Positions 9,210-17,918 are shown, counted from the stretch's first letter. The stretch is 64,000 nucleotides of DNA from Candidatus Aminicenantota bacterium (GCA_016927475.1 JAFGMO010000045.1:1-64000), one strand, 5' to 3'. Notes: generated by a model from the letters alone, not told the origin. Numbers and translations: made by a program.

Positions 9210-10244
9210 ATGAAGACGGGAATCGTAAAAGACCGCCGATTCCTCAACCACACCATGGGCGAAGGTCATATTGAAAATCCAGGCCGCCTGGAAGCTATTT
9301 ATTCGGCCCTGGAGGAAGAAAACGTTCCCCCTTATGTGGAACTGCCCCCCAGACCGGCTGAGGAAAAAGAGATCGCCTTCATCCATTCCCCGGAATACAT
9401 CTCTCAGGTTAGAAGCACAGCCGGCAAGCCATCGGTCCAACTTGATCCCGACACCTCAACTTCCCCCCTTTCTTATGAAACCGCCCTTCTTGCGGCAGGC
9501 AGCCTTCTGGAAACAGCCGACACGATCATGGCTGGAAGCGGTATCCAGAATGCATTTGCCCTTGTTCGACCACCCGGTCATCACGCCGAAAAATCACGGG
9601 CCATGGGATTTTGTATCTTCAACAACATTGCTATTGCCGCTGAACATCTTATTCAAAAACACGGCCTGAAACGCATTTTGGTGGTAGATTGGGATATCCA
9701 CCACGGAAACGGCACTCAGAACGCTTTTTATCACCGCAAGGATGTCCTGTATTTTTCCATCCACCAATTTCCTTTTTATCCGGGAACAGGATTGTGGGGA
9801 GAAACAGGCCAGGGAGAAGGCGAAGGATACACAATCAACGTTCCTCTCTTTCCGGGAAAAGAGGACGCGGATTACGTTTTCATTTTCGAGAATATGATCT
9901 ATCCTCTCGCTTCAGAATACCGTCCGGAATTCATCCTGGTCTCGGCGGGCTTCGATATTCACCGCGAAGATCCCCTGGGAGGAATGGAAGTAAGCGATAG
10001 AGGATTCGGAGCCATGACACATATCCTTCTCAATACGGCTGCTGAATTTTCACAGAACCGTCTGCTTCTCACGCTTGAAGGGGGATACAGCCTGACGGGT
10101 CTCCAAGAAGGAGTTCTGGCCGTCCTGGAACAACTCGCCGGGAACGGCAGCAAACCGGAAATAGAAAAAGACCTCTCTGTGGGAACGGCACGGGAGCTTT
10201 CTCAAGTTTTTGAGATCCTAAGCGATTACTGGCCCATTCCTTAA
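9210..10244 (+). CDS. Histone deacetylase-like (AcuC/APAH superfamily) amidohydrolase
   Basis: 344 residues with every hallmark of the zinc amidohydrolase superfamily: RPPGHHAE (paired catalytic His), GFCIFNNIAIAA, VVDWDIHHGNGTQ (Asp and His zinc ligands), SAGFDIHREDPLGG (third ligand Asp) and LEGGYSL. Bacterial members deacetylate acetylpolyamines, acylated small molecules or, less surely, proteins. It acts in the cytoplasm, since no signal peptide is visible. It sits directly behind a sodium symporter, suggesting uptake and deacylation of one substrate. The product could be an acetoin-utilisation-type or acetylpolyamine-type enzyme; the sequence alone does not decide. Confidence 0.92.
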   Translation: MKTGIVKDRRFLNHTMGEGHIENPGRLEAIYSALEEENVPPYVELPPRPAEEKEIAFIHSPEYISQVRSTAGKPSVQLDPDTSTSPLSYETALLAAGSLLETADTIMAGSGIQNAFALVRPPGHHAEKSRAMGFCIFNNIAIAAEHLIQKHGLKRILVVDWDIHHGNGTQNAFYHRKDVLYFSIHQFPFYPGTGLWGETGQGEGEGYTINVPLFPGKEDADYVFIFENMIYPLASEYRPEFILVSAGFDIHREDPLGGMEVSDRGFGAMTHILLNTAAEFSQNRLLLTLEGGYSLTGLQEGVLAVLEQLAGNGSKPEIEKDLSVGTARELSQVFEILSDYWPIP

Positions 10245-10301
10245 AAAAAATTGTAAAAATCCTGGACAGAGCCTTTTCCGGTTTCCTTCGAAGGAGCGGT
10301 C

Positions 10302-10320
10302 ATGTATGAAATTCATACAT
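10302..10320. promoter_or_regulatory. 19-bp perfect palindrome upstream of FecR-domain gene
   Basis: ATGTATGAA-A-TTCATACAT is a perfect inverted repeat about 60-75 bases upstream of a sigma-54-like promoter. This is the usual distance for an activator (enhancer) site. The assignment as an operator is inference. Confidence 0.5.
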
Positions 10321-10322
10321 CC

Positions 10323-10338
10323 GTCCCCAAAAAGGGAC
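10323..10338. promoter_or_regulatory. Short inverted repeat GTCCC-N6-GGGAC
   Basis: Second inverted repeat of the cluster upstream of the FecR-domain gene. It has 5-bp arms with a CAAAAA spacer. It could be part of the same regulatory region or a weak hairpin. Confidence 0.3.
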
Positions 10339-10356
10339 AAAAATCTTCATGAATTC

Positions 10357-10377
10357 ATCTTTACCCAGGGTAAAGAT
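10357..10377. promoter_or_regulatory. 21-bp perfect palindrome abutting the -24 element
   Basis: Arms ATCTTTACCC and GGGTAAAGAT around a single A. It ends one base before the -24 TGG of the promoter and overlaps a smaller palindrome (ATGAATTCAT, 10349-10358). A protein bound here would touch the polymerase, so a repressor site or an activator site very close to the promoter is possible. Confidence 0.5.
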
Positions 10378-10378
10378 T

Positions 10379-10394
10379 TGGCATAGGATTTGCA
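10379..10394 (+). promoter_or_regulatory. Sigma-54 (-24/-12) type promoter
   Basis: TGGCATAGGATTTGCA matches the consensus TGGCAC-R-N4-TTGC-W, with one mismatch in the TGGCAC half. GG and GC are separated by the required 10 bases. The expected start site is about 10405, leaving a 20-base leader with AGGAGG before the ATG at 10425. No rpoN or activator gene is in the window. Confidence 0.6.
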
Positions 10395-10424
10395 TTTATG
10401 ATATAGGTTTAATAGGAGGAAAGC

Positions 10425-12179
10425 ATGAGAAAAATAACAGCAATCCTCATTTCGCTGCTCTTCACCGGTCTATGTTTTTCCGCTGAAGAGGAAACCCAAT
10501 ACACAAACTACACTTTTGCCCGATTGAGCTATGTCAAAGGCAAGACATACATCCAGCGAGTTAACGAAATGGGAGTCGAAGAAGGACAGGTAAATATGCC
10601 GCTGGCCGAGGGCGACAGAATGGGTACGACCGATGGAAGAGCGGAGGTTTATCTCGGGAGAAAAAATTACGTTCGACTTGACAACAATACAAAAATCGAT
10701 TTCCTGAATTTGCCGAAACGGGGTTACGACCATGCCCGCATCAGGATATGGGCAGGACATGTCTACTTCGATATCGATTTTCTCGAAAAGGAAAAAAATA
10801 TTGAGATCCATACTTCGGATGTTTCCCTCTATGTCCTTTCAGAGGGGCTTTACAGGGTTGATGTCAGAGAAAACGGAGAAACGGAAGTTCTCGTTTTTAA
10901 CGGATTGATTGAGGCTGCGGGCAGCTCCGGCTCCCTTCTGGTGAAGGATGAACAGCGTCTTGAAATCAGCCAGGGACGATTTGTTTCCAAACCCAATCAA
11001 TTTTTTGCCGCTGCCGAGGACAGCTTTGATAAATGGTGTCAGTACAGGAGCTCCCTGGTCAACCGCCGTATGTCAACAACCTACCTTCCTGAAGAACTGG
11101 AAGATTTTGAACATGAACTGAACACCTATGGTTATTGGGCATATGTTGAACCCTATGGATACGTCTGGGTCCCCAAAGACGTCGGCTCCGACTGGCGGCC
11201 TTATTACAACGGACGCTGGATGTGGATGCCCTTATGCGGTTGGACCTGGCTTCCATATGAGCCCTGGGGATGGTGCACCTTTCACTATGGAAGATGGCAC
11301 TGGAGTCCCTTCTATAATTGGTATTGGATCCCCTCCACTATGTGGGGTCCCGGCTGGGTGAGCTGGTACTGGGGATATGGATATTACGGCTGGGCTCCTT
11401 TGAGCTGGTACGGATATCCGGGAGTTATTCTCAATAACCGCTATTACTCCCGCTATTATGGTCGTATTTACCCTCACAACTCGAGAGCGCTGACCGTGAT
11501 CCATAAAAACAACATTCATTCCAAAAATATCAGCAAGGTAGCCCTGGACAACAAAAGTATCAGCAAACTTGGAAAGCTCAATCTCTTAAATTCCAGCCCG
11601 GCATCCGGAACAAACCGGGGAACGCTTAACCTGGAAAGAATCGGCGACAAAAGATATATTCTACGAAAGACAGAAGGCAGCAATATAAGCAACAATCCGA
11701 GGACCATCCGCAATTCCTTAGAAACCCAAGGAAGAAACCTTACCCGGAGGAATATCGAAAGAAGTCCCGCTGCCGGAAATACCGAGGGAGGAAAAAAGAC
11801 CATTGACGCCAAAAGGGCCGGTCCGGAAAATAGAGACCGGACATTTATTAAAAGAGGATCTTACGGGTATCCCTCTTCCCCTGATATCAGTATCAAAAAC
11901 TCCGCCCGCAGCCGGAACACATCCAGCCGCTCGTTTATCAACCGGATCAACAATTACCTGACAAGAAGAGACAGCATCAGACGCAGCGCTTCTTCTTTGG
12001 GACGGTCCTCGTCGTACAGAGGCCGCATCTCATCCAGTTCATCGAGATCACGATCTTCCGGTTCAAGGTCTTCGATTTCCCGAAGCCGCAGCAGTTCTTC
12101 CCGTTCACGATCCTCTTCTTCAAGGTCTTCGGGAAGCCGTTCCTCAGGAAGCTCCAGGAGCGGCGCACGCAGAAAATAA
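10425..12179 (+). CDS. Exported FecR-domain protein with Trp/Tyr-rich region and Arg/Ser tail
   Basis: 584 residues. A signal peptide (MRKITAILISLLFTGLCFSA) is followed by a FecR-like beta domain (about 35-190; motifs EGDRMGTTDGRAEVYLG and VLVFNGLIEAAG). Next is an extraordinarily aromatic stretch (about 234-335, units such as YGYVWVPKDV, GRWMWMPLCGWTWLP and GWAPLSWYGYPG) of the DUF6600 type. A linker leads to a C-terminal low-complexity Arg/Ser region (about 500-584, RSSSSRSRSSSS). The family is common in Acidobacteria-like genomes, and its function is unknown; an envelope or surface role is inferred. RBS AGGAGG. It is preceded by a sigma-54-type promoter and palindromes, so expression is probably activator-dependent. 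Confidence 0.85.
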   Translation: MRKITAILISLLFTGLCFSAEEETQYTNYTFARLSYVKGKTYIQRVNEMGVEEGQVNMPLAEGDRMGTTDGRAEVYLGRKNYVRLDNNTKIDFLNLPKRGYDHARIRIWAGHVYFDIDFLEKEKNIEIHTSDVSLYVLSEGLYRVDVRENGETEVLVFNGLIEAAGSSGSLLVKDEQRLEISQGRFVSKPNQFFAAAEDSFDKWCQYRSSLVNRRMSTTYLPEELEDFEHELNTYGYWAYVEPYGYVWVPKDVGSDWRPYYNGRWMWMPLCGWTWLPYEPWGWCTFHYGRWHWSPFYNWYWIPSTMWGPGWVSWYWGYGYYGWAPLSWYGYPGVILNNRYYSRYYGRIYPHNSRALTVIHKNNIHSKNISKVALDNKSISKLGKLNLLNSSPASGTNRGTLNLERIGDKRYILRKTEGSNISNNPRTIRNSLETQGRNLTRRNIERSPAAGNTEGGKKTIDAKRAGPENRDRTFIKRGSYGYPSSPDISIKNSARSRNTSSRSFINRINNYLTRRDSIRRSASSLGRSSSYRGRISSSSSRSRSSGSRSSISRSRSSSSRSRSSSSRSSGSRSSGSSRSGARRK

Positions 12180-12190
12180 TATCAAATTTA

Positions 12191-12299
12191 TGAATTTTTC
12201 ATGCGCATGCGCACCCGCGAACGATGAAAATTATTGCCTGAAATCCTGGATCACCCGGATGAACCGGGTGATGACTGTTGTTATTTTCTAGGTAATAAT
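12191..12299. repeat. 109-bp dispersed repeat, copy 1 (with REP-like hairpin)
   Basis: Nearly identical to 37601-37709, with about 7 differences. It contains the hairpin ATCACCCGG-ATGAA-CCGGGTGAT (12250-12272). It lies between the convergent stops of the FecR-domain gene and PBP1A. Its right end runs into AATAATGCAGGT (12294-12305), a 12-mer also present in the TIR elements, just before the PBP1A stop codon. Confidence 0.8.
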
Positions 12300-12307
12300 G
12301 CAGGTAA

Positions 12308-14713
12308 TTACTTGTCTTCTTTGACTGAATAATAATCGAGGATCATCATATGATCGGCTGGTGTGCAGGACCGAACAGGCTCTGTACCTGGAATAAAAAC
12401 TTCTTTAAGCGGAAACAGACACCACGGGCTGAGCAGCAGACCTGTTTTTCTGTCAATTTCGATAAAAGTGACATTCGACGGTATATCAAATGTCTCTTTT
12501 TCATATTCAATACCTTCTTCCTCGGCCCGGGCTTTCTCTTCGTCGATAATCCGTTGAAAAAATTCCTGCCAGACAGGCAAGGCGGCGACCATTCCCGACT
12601 GGTGTTCTCCTATGGAGTCCAGCTTAGTTTCATGGCCGATCCAAACTCCGGCACAGAGCGAAGGAGAAAATCCGATAAACCAGGCATCTGTAAAATCATC
12701 AGTCGTTCCGGTTTTTCCCGCCAATTCCTTGAACCCGGTTAAAGGACGTGCCGGCCAGGCACTTCCTCTGATGATAACACCCTGCATCAGCGACGTCATG
12801 ATATAGGCAATTTCGGGAGGAATAACATCATCTGTTTCGATTTTACTCTCTTCAAGGATATTGCCTTCACGGTCTTCAATACGTCTGATGAAATAGGGTT
12901 CGACACGTACTCCTTTGTTGGGAAAAACAGTATAGGCCGAGACGATCTCTTTCATATAAACCTCAAAAGTCCCCAATGAGAGAGAAAGGAAAGGGTAAAG
13001 AGTGGTTGTTAATCCAAAATCCTGACAGGAATCCACTCCCGCCTGGGGTGATATGGATTCAAGGATTTTAGCCGTTACAATGTTGCGGGACTCTTCCAAT
13101 CCGATCCTCAGGGTTACAGCTCCTTTGTATTTCTGGTCGTAGTTGGGAGGAGACCACGGCTCCTTGGCCCATTTATCCTCAAATTCCGTTGGTTCGTCGA
13201 TGATAATCGTGGCCGGAGTGAAGTTGTTCCTAATTGCAGCCGTGTAGATAAAGGGCTTGATAGCCGAACCCGGCTGCCGCAGGGCTTGTGTCGCCCGGTT
13301 GAATTGAGATCTTTTGAACGAATACCCGCCAACCATGGCCTTGATCTGTCCTGTCTGAGGTTCTATGGCCAGAAAGGCTCCTTCGAGAAGAGGCTCCTGA
13401 TCCAGGGAAGCCAGGATCGTTTTTTTATCTTCATCGATTTTATTTACTTTAATCTTGATTACATCACCTCTTTTGATCAAGCGGGTTAGATCCCTTGTTT
13501 TTGTCCAATTAATATCCTTATTGCCCAGTTCTCCCGAATAATTTTTCACCTTAAATTGGGCTTTCGAAGGCAAAACCTCCAACACTACGGCGTTCTCGTA
13601 GGGTGTATCTAAGGAAGGCTTATTCCAATTGTTCAACCAGATATTTTCGAGTTCTTCATCTGTCACGGTCTCATTTTCTAAAAGATTTTCCTTGTCATCA
13701 CGCCAGCCCTGCCGTTTATCCAAAACATGAAGCTGCCGGCGAAGGGCCTCTTCGGCATAAGCTTGAAGCCTGGTATCCAGTGTTGTATATACTTTCAAAC
13801 CATCCTTATAAAGGGCATCATAACCATATTCTTTTTCCAGATAACGCCGAACCTCCTCGCGAAAATATCCGGCAAAATCCGATTCTCCCCTGCGTAAGGG
13901 AAGTACGTCAAGAGGAGTCTCTTTAGCCACTTTTCCTTCTTCTTGAGAAAGGTATCCTTCCTCAATCATACGGTTGAGGACATGATTCCTCCGCCGCATC
14001 ATCAGCTCCGGACGATTATAGGGAGAATAAAGATAGGGGCCCCTGAAAATACCGGCTATCAAAGCTGATTCTTCAAGCGTTAAGTCATGAACACTTTTTC
14101 CGAAATAAAGCTGCGAAGCCGCTTCGATACCATGAACACCATGGCCGAGGTCAAACTTGTTGCAGTAAAGCGTCAGAATTTCTACTTTCGTATAAGTTTT
14201 TTCTATTTGAAGGGCCAAAAGCGCCTCTTTAATTTTTCGCCGTATTGTTTGTCCCTTATGGAGAAGAAATTCCCGAACGAGCTGCTGGCTGATTGTGCTT
14301 CCGCCGTGGAGCCTTCCCGAACGTCCCCTCAGTTTTAAATTTTCCCGGACCGCCCTCAATATTCCCAAAAAATCTATACCGCGGTGGCTGTAAAATCGGG
14401 GATCCTCGGTAGCGATAATAGCATTAATGAGGTTCTGCGGAATATCTTTATATTGGACTTCGATTCTTTTTTCCCTGGCATAGGTTCCGATGACTTCTTC
14501 CCCGTCATCAGCCAAAACATTGGTGATCCGGTTCAACTGAAGATCTTTCAGCTCTTTGATATCGGGAAGATTCTTGATGAGAGCTTTGTATCCTCCGATC
14601 AAAACTCCCAGAAAAAATGAAGTGAAGATCGCTACAATGAAAAGGCCGATCTTGAATCCATGGCTGTAGTCTGGTTTTTTGATTCGAATGATCAGTTTTA
14701 CAGCATTCTCCAT
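12308..14713 (-). CDS. mrcA: Bifunctional penicillin-binding protein 1A
   Basis: 801 residues, class A PBP. One N-terminal membrane anchor (about residues 20-42). The glycosyltransferase domain has EDPRFYSHRGID, GGSTISQQL and EKTYTKVEILTLY. A transpeptidase domain has the SxxK motif in PGSAIKPF and KTGTTDDF near the C-terminus, with the SRN-type motif in EESRNIVTA. It polymerises and crosslinks peptidoglycan on the outer face of the inner membrane. The gene is followed by the dispersed repeat only two bases past the stop codon. tmk lies upstream on the same strand, about 115 bases away. Confidence 0.97.
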   Translation of the reverse strand: MENAVKLIIRIKKPDYSHGFKIGLFIVAIFTSFFLGVLIGGYKALIKNLPDIKELKDLQLNRITNVLADDGEEVIGTYAREKRIEVQYKDIPQNLINAIIATEDPRFYSHRGIDFLGILRAVRENLKLRGRSGRLHGGSTISQQLVREFLLHKGQTIRRKIKEALLALQIEKTYTKVEILTLYCNKFDLGHGVHGIEAASQLYFGKSVHDLTLEESALIAGIFRGPYLYSPYNRPELMMRRRNHVLNRMIEEGYLSQEEGKVAKETPLDVLPLRRGESDFAGYFREEVRRYLEKEYGYDALYKDGLKVYTTLDTRLQAYAEEALRRQLHVLDKRQGWRDDKENLLENETVTDEELENIWLNNWNKPSLDTPYENAVVLEVLPSKAQFKVKNYSGELGNKDINWTKTRDLTRLIKRGDVIKIKVNKIDEDKKTILASLDQEPLLEGAFLAIEPQTGQIKAMVGGYSFKRSQFNRATQALRQPGSAIKPFIYTAAIRNNFTPATIIIDEPTEFEDKWAKEPWSPPNYDQKYKGAVTLRIGLEESRNIVTAKILESISPQAGVDSCQDFGLTTTLYPFLSLSLGTFEVYMKEIVSAYTVFPNKGVRVEPYFIRRIEDREGNILEESKIETDDVIPPEIAYIMTSLMQGVIIRGSAWPARPLTGFKELAGKTGTTDDFTDAWFIGFSPSLCAGVWIGHETKLDSIGEHQSGMVAALPVWQEFFQRIIDEEKARAEEEGIEYEKETFDIPSNVTFIEIDRKTGLLLSPWCLFPLKEVFIPGTEPVRSCTPADHMMILDYYSVKEDK

Positions 14714-14828
14714 AAGAAATTACTATAACAAAGTTTAAATTTTGAGTCCATCATTCCCCTGATCTGCTCTTTGCTCTTTTCGTTTTCTTCCTACTTTAAA
14801 CCTTAAACTTTTTTCTTCTTCCCAGCTT

Positions 14829-14862
14829 TCAGTTTTGAGCTTTGAGCTTTGAGTTTTGCGTT
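14829..14862. repeat. Short tandem repeat at the 3' end of tmk
   Basis: GAGCTTT-type heptamers (TTTGAGCTTTGAGCTTTGAG) are repeated with small changes. They code for the last residues of Tmk on the minus strand and continue in degenerate form into the spacer. Confidence 0.6.
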
Positions 14863-15461
14863 TTTATGTATTCCGTCACCATTGCCATGATTCTTTTATG
14901 AATCACTTCAGCCGGCTGTGTTCCATCAATATGAATGATATTTTTCCCCTTAATATTCAGGAAATTTTCCCGCACCTGCGATAGATATTTTTTTTCTTCA
15001 AAATGGATATCCTTGACTTTTCGATTCGAGATTCTCTTCAGCCCCAATTTTTCATCAACATCCAAAACAAAAACTAAATCAGCCAAAGGGGCGAATTTTT
15101 CGTTATTCTTTCGAATATCTTCAATGTTTATCCCTTTTGCCCCTTGATAAGCCATCGTTGAATAATAGTACCTGTCGAGAACAACAATCTTTTTTTCCGA
15201 TAGTGAAGGCATAAGATTTTTCTCTACATTTTCTTTTCGGTCTCTCTGGAAAAGATTCAGTTCTTCCTCTGGTCTTAATGATCCGGCTTCAACCGCTTTT
15301 TTTTTGATCTCTTTTCCCCAACGGCTGTCTGAGGGTTCCCGGAAAGATACGGCACTAATACCTTTTTTTGCGAGCGCATCCAACAAAAGGGCAACCTGGG
15401 TTGATTTTCCCGAGCCGTCAATGCCCTCAAAAACAATCAGAACGCCTTTTTTTAATCTCAT
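14829..15461 (-). CDS. tmk: Thymidylate kinase
   Basis: 210 residues. P-loop GIDGSGKS at 13-20, the DR(Y) motif in LDRYYYSTMAYQG, and a LID region with KKKAVEAGS. It phosphorylates dTMP to dTDP in the cytoplasm. The last ten residues (TQNSKLKAQN) are encoded by a short tandem repeat rather than conserved domain sequence. The normal C-terminus has therefore probably been extended by repeat expansion or a lost stop codon. It is upstream of PBP1A on the same strand. Confidence 0.95.
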   Translation of the reverse strand: MRLKKGVLIVFEGIDGSGKSTQVALLLDALAKKGISAVSFREPSDSRWGKEIKKKAVEAGSLRPEEELNLFQRDRKENVEKNLMPSLSEKKIVVLDRYYYSTMAYQGAKGINIEDIRKNNEKFAPLADLVFVLDVDEKLGLKRISNRKVKDIHFEEKKYLSQVRENFLNIKGKNIIHIDGTQPAEVIHKRIMAMVTEYIKTQNSKLKAQN

Positions 15462-15591
15462 TTCAACACGTTAAGGATTAACCCATTCACCAACCTCTGT
15501 CAAGATGGAGTCGAACGTCCCTATAAGAATTGTATTTTGTATATGAGTATGCTATTTTATTATATTAAAAGACGAGTACGGAGGAAGGGTT

Positions 15592-17076
15592 ATGAAAAAG
15601 ACGATACAGATAGCTTTATTTACATTCGTCCTCGGCATCCTGATTGCAGGAGCTATTTTTGTAATTATTCCTGAAAAAAATGTTTCTTCGAAAAGCTTCC
15701 TTGAACAAAAACCCAATGTTCCATCCTATTCCTCAGCACTTTTTGCCGCTCAAGACAGGTCACCTGTTGGAACCCTTGACTTTGTTTCCATCGTTGAAAA
15801 AGTCAAACAATCAGTTGTCAGAGTGGAAGCTCATAAGGTTGAAAAAGTCGGCACAAGAGGAATCGATACGCCTTTCGAGGACTTCTGGGACCGTTTTTTC
15901 GGAATTCCCCGTGAGCAGGAACGTCACTCCATAGCTTACGGAACAGGCTTTTTTATCAGCCCGGATGGATATATTTTAACGAACAACCATATCGCTGAGA
16001 ACTCCAATGAAGTTCTGATCTATACCTATAGCGGAAAAGAATACAAAGCAGAAATCGTTGGCCTCGATTCCAGATCCGACCTGGCCTTGCTCAAAGTAGA
16101 CGATAAAAACCTTTCCTTTATAGCCCTTGGCGATTCCGATATCCTCAAGGTTGGAGAATGGGTTGTTGCCATCGGCAACCCCCTGGGCATGACATATACC
16201 GTTACGGCCGGAATCGTCAGCGCCAAAGGGCGAAACCTATCTAATGACGCCTACCAGAATTTCATCCAGACAGACGCTGCCATCAACCGCGGCAACAGCG
16301 GCGGCCCTCTTCTCAACATGGGGGGTGAAGTGATCGGCATCAACACCTTGATTCTTGCTCCGTCAGGAGGGAATATCGGAATAGGTTTTGCTATTCCAGC
16401 CAATCTTGCAAAGTCCGTTATTCAGCAGCTCAAGGAAAAAGGCCGCGTTATACGCGGATATCTGGGAGTTATCGTCTCGCCGGTAAATGAAGAAATCAAG
16501 GATTTTTTAAAACTGAACTCCAAGGAAGGCGCCCTTGTTAATTCCGTCGAATCCAACACCCCCGCAGACAAAGCCGGTATCCGGACATACGACGTCATCG
16601 TTGAAATCGACGGTGTACCCGTTAAGGATGACAACGACCTGAAATTTAAAATCGCAGAAATTGAACCCGGACGGAAGGTCCCCATCGAGGTTATTCGTGA
16701 TGGAAAACGAAAAATCCTGGAAGCAAAACTGACCGAACTGGATACGGAAGAAGAACAGGAAACGTCTTCTCCTTCGGGTAAAGACCTGGGTATAGGGGTT
16801 CAAGAACTGACCCCCAGCCTGGCTTCCCGCTACCGCCTTCAAACAAAAGAAGGCCTTATGATCGTGGAGATCGAAAAAGGAAGCATAGCTCAAAGAAAAG
16901 GCCTTCTCGTCGGAGACATCATTCTTGAAGCAAACCGGGTAACCGTCACATCCTACAATCAATTAAAAAAAGTCATCGACGGCCTAAACCCGGGAGATCC
17001 TCTTCTCCTGAAAGTGAGAAGAGAAAGAAGCGGAGCCAGTCAAGATTTTCTCGTCTCTCTGAGGATTCCCGAATGA
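15592..17076 (+). CDS. degP: HtrA/DegP-type periplasmic serine protease
   Basis: 494 residues. N-terminal membrane or signal segment (6-26). The trypsin-like protease domain has a catalytic triad at His133 (TNNHI), Asp163 (DLALLKV) and Ser236 (GNSGGPL). Two PDZ domains follow (about 285-375, with GYLGV; and about 395-490, with GIGVQEL). It degrades or refolds damaged envelope proteins in the periplasm. The PDZ2 linker is rich in Glu/Ser. A GGAGG site precedes the start at 15592. The stop overlaps the dapF start by four bases (ATGA), so the two are translationally coupled. Confidence 0.95.
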   Translation: MKKTIQIALFTFVLGILIAGAIFVIIPEKNVSSKSFLEQKPNVPSYSSALFAAQDRSPVGTLDFVSIVEKVKQSVVRVEAHKVEKVGTRGIDTPFEDFWDRFFGIPREQERHSIAYGTGFFISPDGYILTNNHIAENSNEVLIYTYSGKEYKAEIVGLDSRSDLALLKVDDKNLSFIALGDSDILKVGEWVVAIGNPLGMTYTVTAGIVSAKGRNLSNDAYQNFIQTDAAINRGNSGGPLLNMGGEVIGINTLILAPSGGNIGIGFAIPANLAKSVIQQLKEKGRVIRGYLGVIVSPVNEEIKDFLKLNSKEGALVNSVESNTPADKAGIRTYDVIVEIDGVPVKDDNDLKFKIAEIEPGRKVPIEVIRDGKRKILEAKLTELDTEEEQETSSPSGKDLGIGVQELTPSLASRYRLQTKEGLMIVEIEKGSIAQRKGLLVGDIILEANRVTVTSYNQLKKVIDGLNPGDPLLLKVRRERSGASQDFLVSLRIPE

Positions 17077-17918
17077 AATTTTCCAAAGTTCATTCTCTTG
17101 GTAATGATTTTTTGATTGTCGACCAGACGGAAATAAAAGATCTTCTTCACATCGACGACTTGGCCAACAAGGCTTGTGAACGGCATACAGGGGTAGGAGC
17201 AGACGGCCTTCTCCTGATTTCAGTCAAGGATAAGGCAAAGGGACTTGTCAATTTCAGAATATTTAATGCCGATGGAACCGAAGCTGAAATTTCCGGAAAC
17301 GGGCTAAGGTGTGCCGCTGCCAGCTTGTTCCATCATAAAAAGCTCGACAGCCCGATTGTCCATTTCCTGACAACAACCGGAGACAGGGAATGCGAGCTTC
17401 TTCAACGGGATGAAAACAAATACCTTTTACGAATTGAAATGGGATCCCCCCGGCTATCTTCAAAAGACATCCCTTTTGATGATGGCTCAGATCATGAGAA
17501 GATCATTGACTATCCTCTATCCATTAACCAAAAGATTTATCCCATCACCTGCGTTTCCCTCGGTAATCCTCACTGTGCCATATTCAACGAACGCTTTCCC
17601 TCCAGAATCGAGTGGCATCAAATCGGAAGAGAGATTGAATCTCATCCTTTTTTTCCCAAGCGAACCAATATCGAATTCATTCGTATTCTGAACAGGAATG
17701 AGATCGAAGTTCTCTTTTGGGAAAGGGGGGTTGGAGAGACTCTATCATCAGGAAGCGGTTCATGCGCCGCCGCCGCCGCTTCCATCTTAAAGAAGATGAC
17801 CGAAAAAAAAGTCCTCGTTCGAACAAGTATGGGCAAACTTACCGTAGAGTGGGAAGACGATTATATCTACCAGGCAGGACCTTCAGAAGTCGTATTTGAC
17901 GGTGATCTCGTCGTGTGA
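17073..17918 (+). CDS. dapF: Diaminopimelate epimerase homologue with Ser at both catalytic Cys positions
   Basis: 281 residues that align over their full length with DapF: KVHSLGNDFLIVD start, HTGVGADGLL, FNADGTEAE, GNGLRC, SLGNPHC and WERGVGETL. In known DapF the catalytic pair is the Cys before GNG (QCGNGARC) and the Cys in ETQACGSG. Here these positions read ISGNGLRC (Ser74, codon TCC at 17292) and ETLSSGSGSC (Ser226, codon TCA at 17748). The fold and substrate-binding residues are kept, but both acid/base thiols are missing. It may be a lineage-specific active variant, a relative with another reaction, or catalytically dead. It is coupled to the protease gene. Identity as a DapF-family member is certain; the activity is not. 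Confidence 0.85.
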   Translation: MKFSKVHSLGNDFLIVDQTEIKDLLHIDDLANKACERHTGVGADGLLLISVKDKAKGLVNFRIFNADGTEAEISGNGLRCAAASLFHHKKLDSPIVHFLTTTGDRECELLQRDENKYLLRIEMGSPRLSSKDIPFDDGSDHEKIIDYPLSINQKIYPITCVSLGNPHCAIFNERFPSRIEWHQIGREIESHPFFPKRTNIEFIRILNRNEIEVLFWERGVGETLSSGSGSCAAAAASILKKMTEKKVLVRTSMGKLTVEWEDDYIYQAGPSEVVFDGDLVV

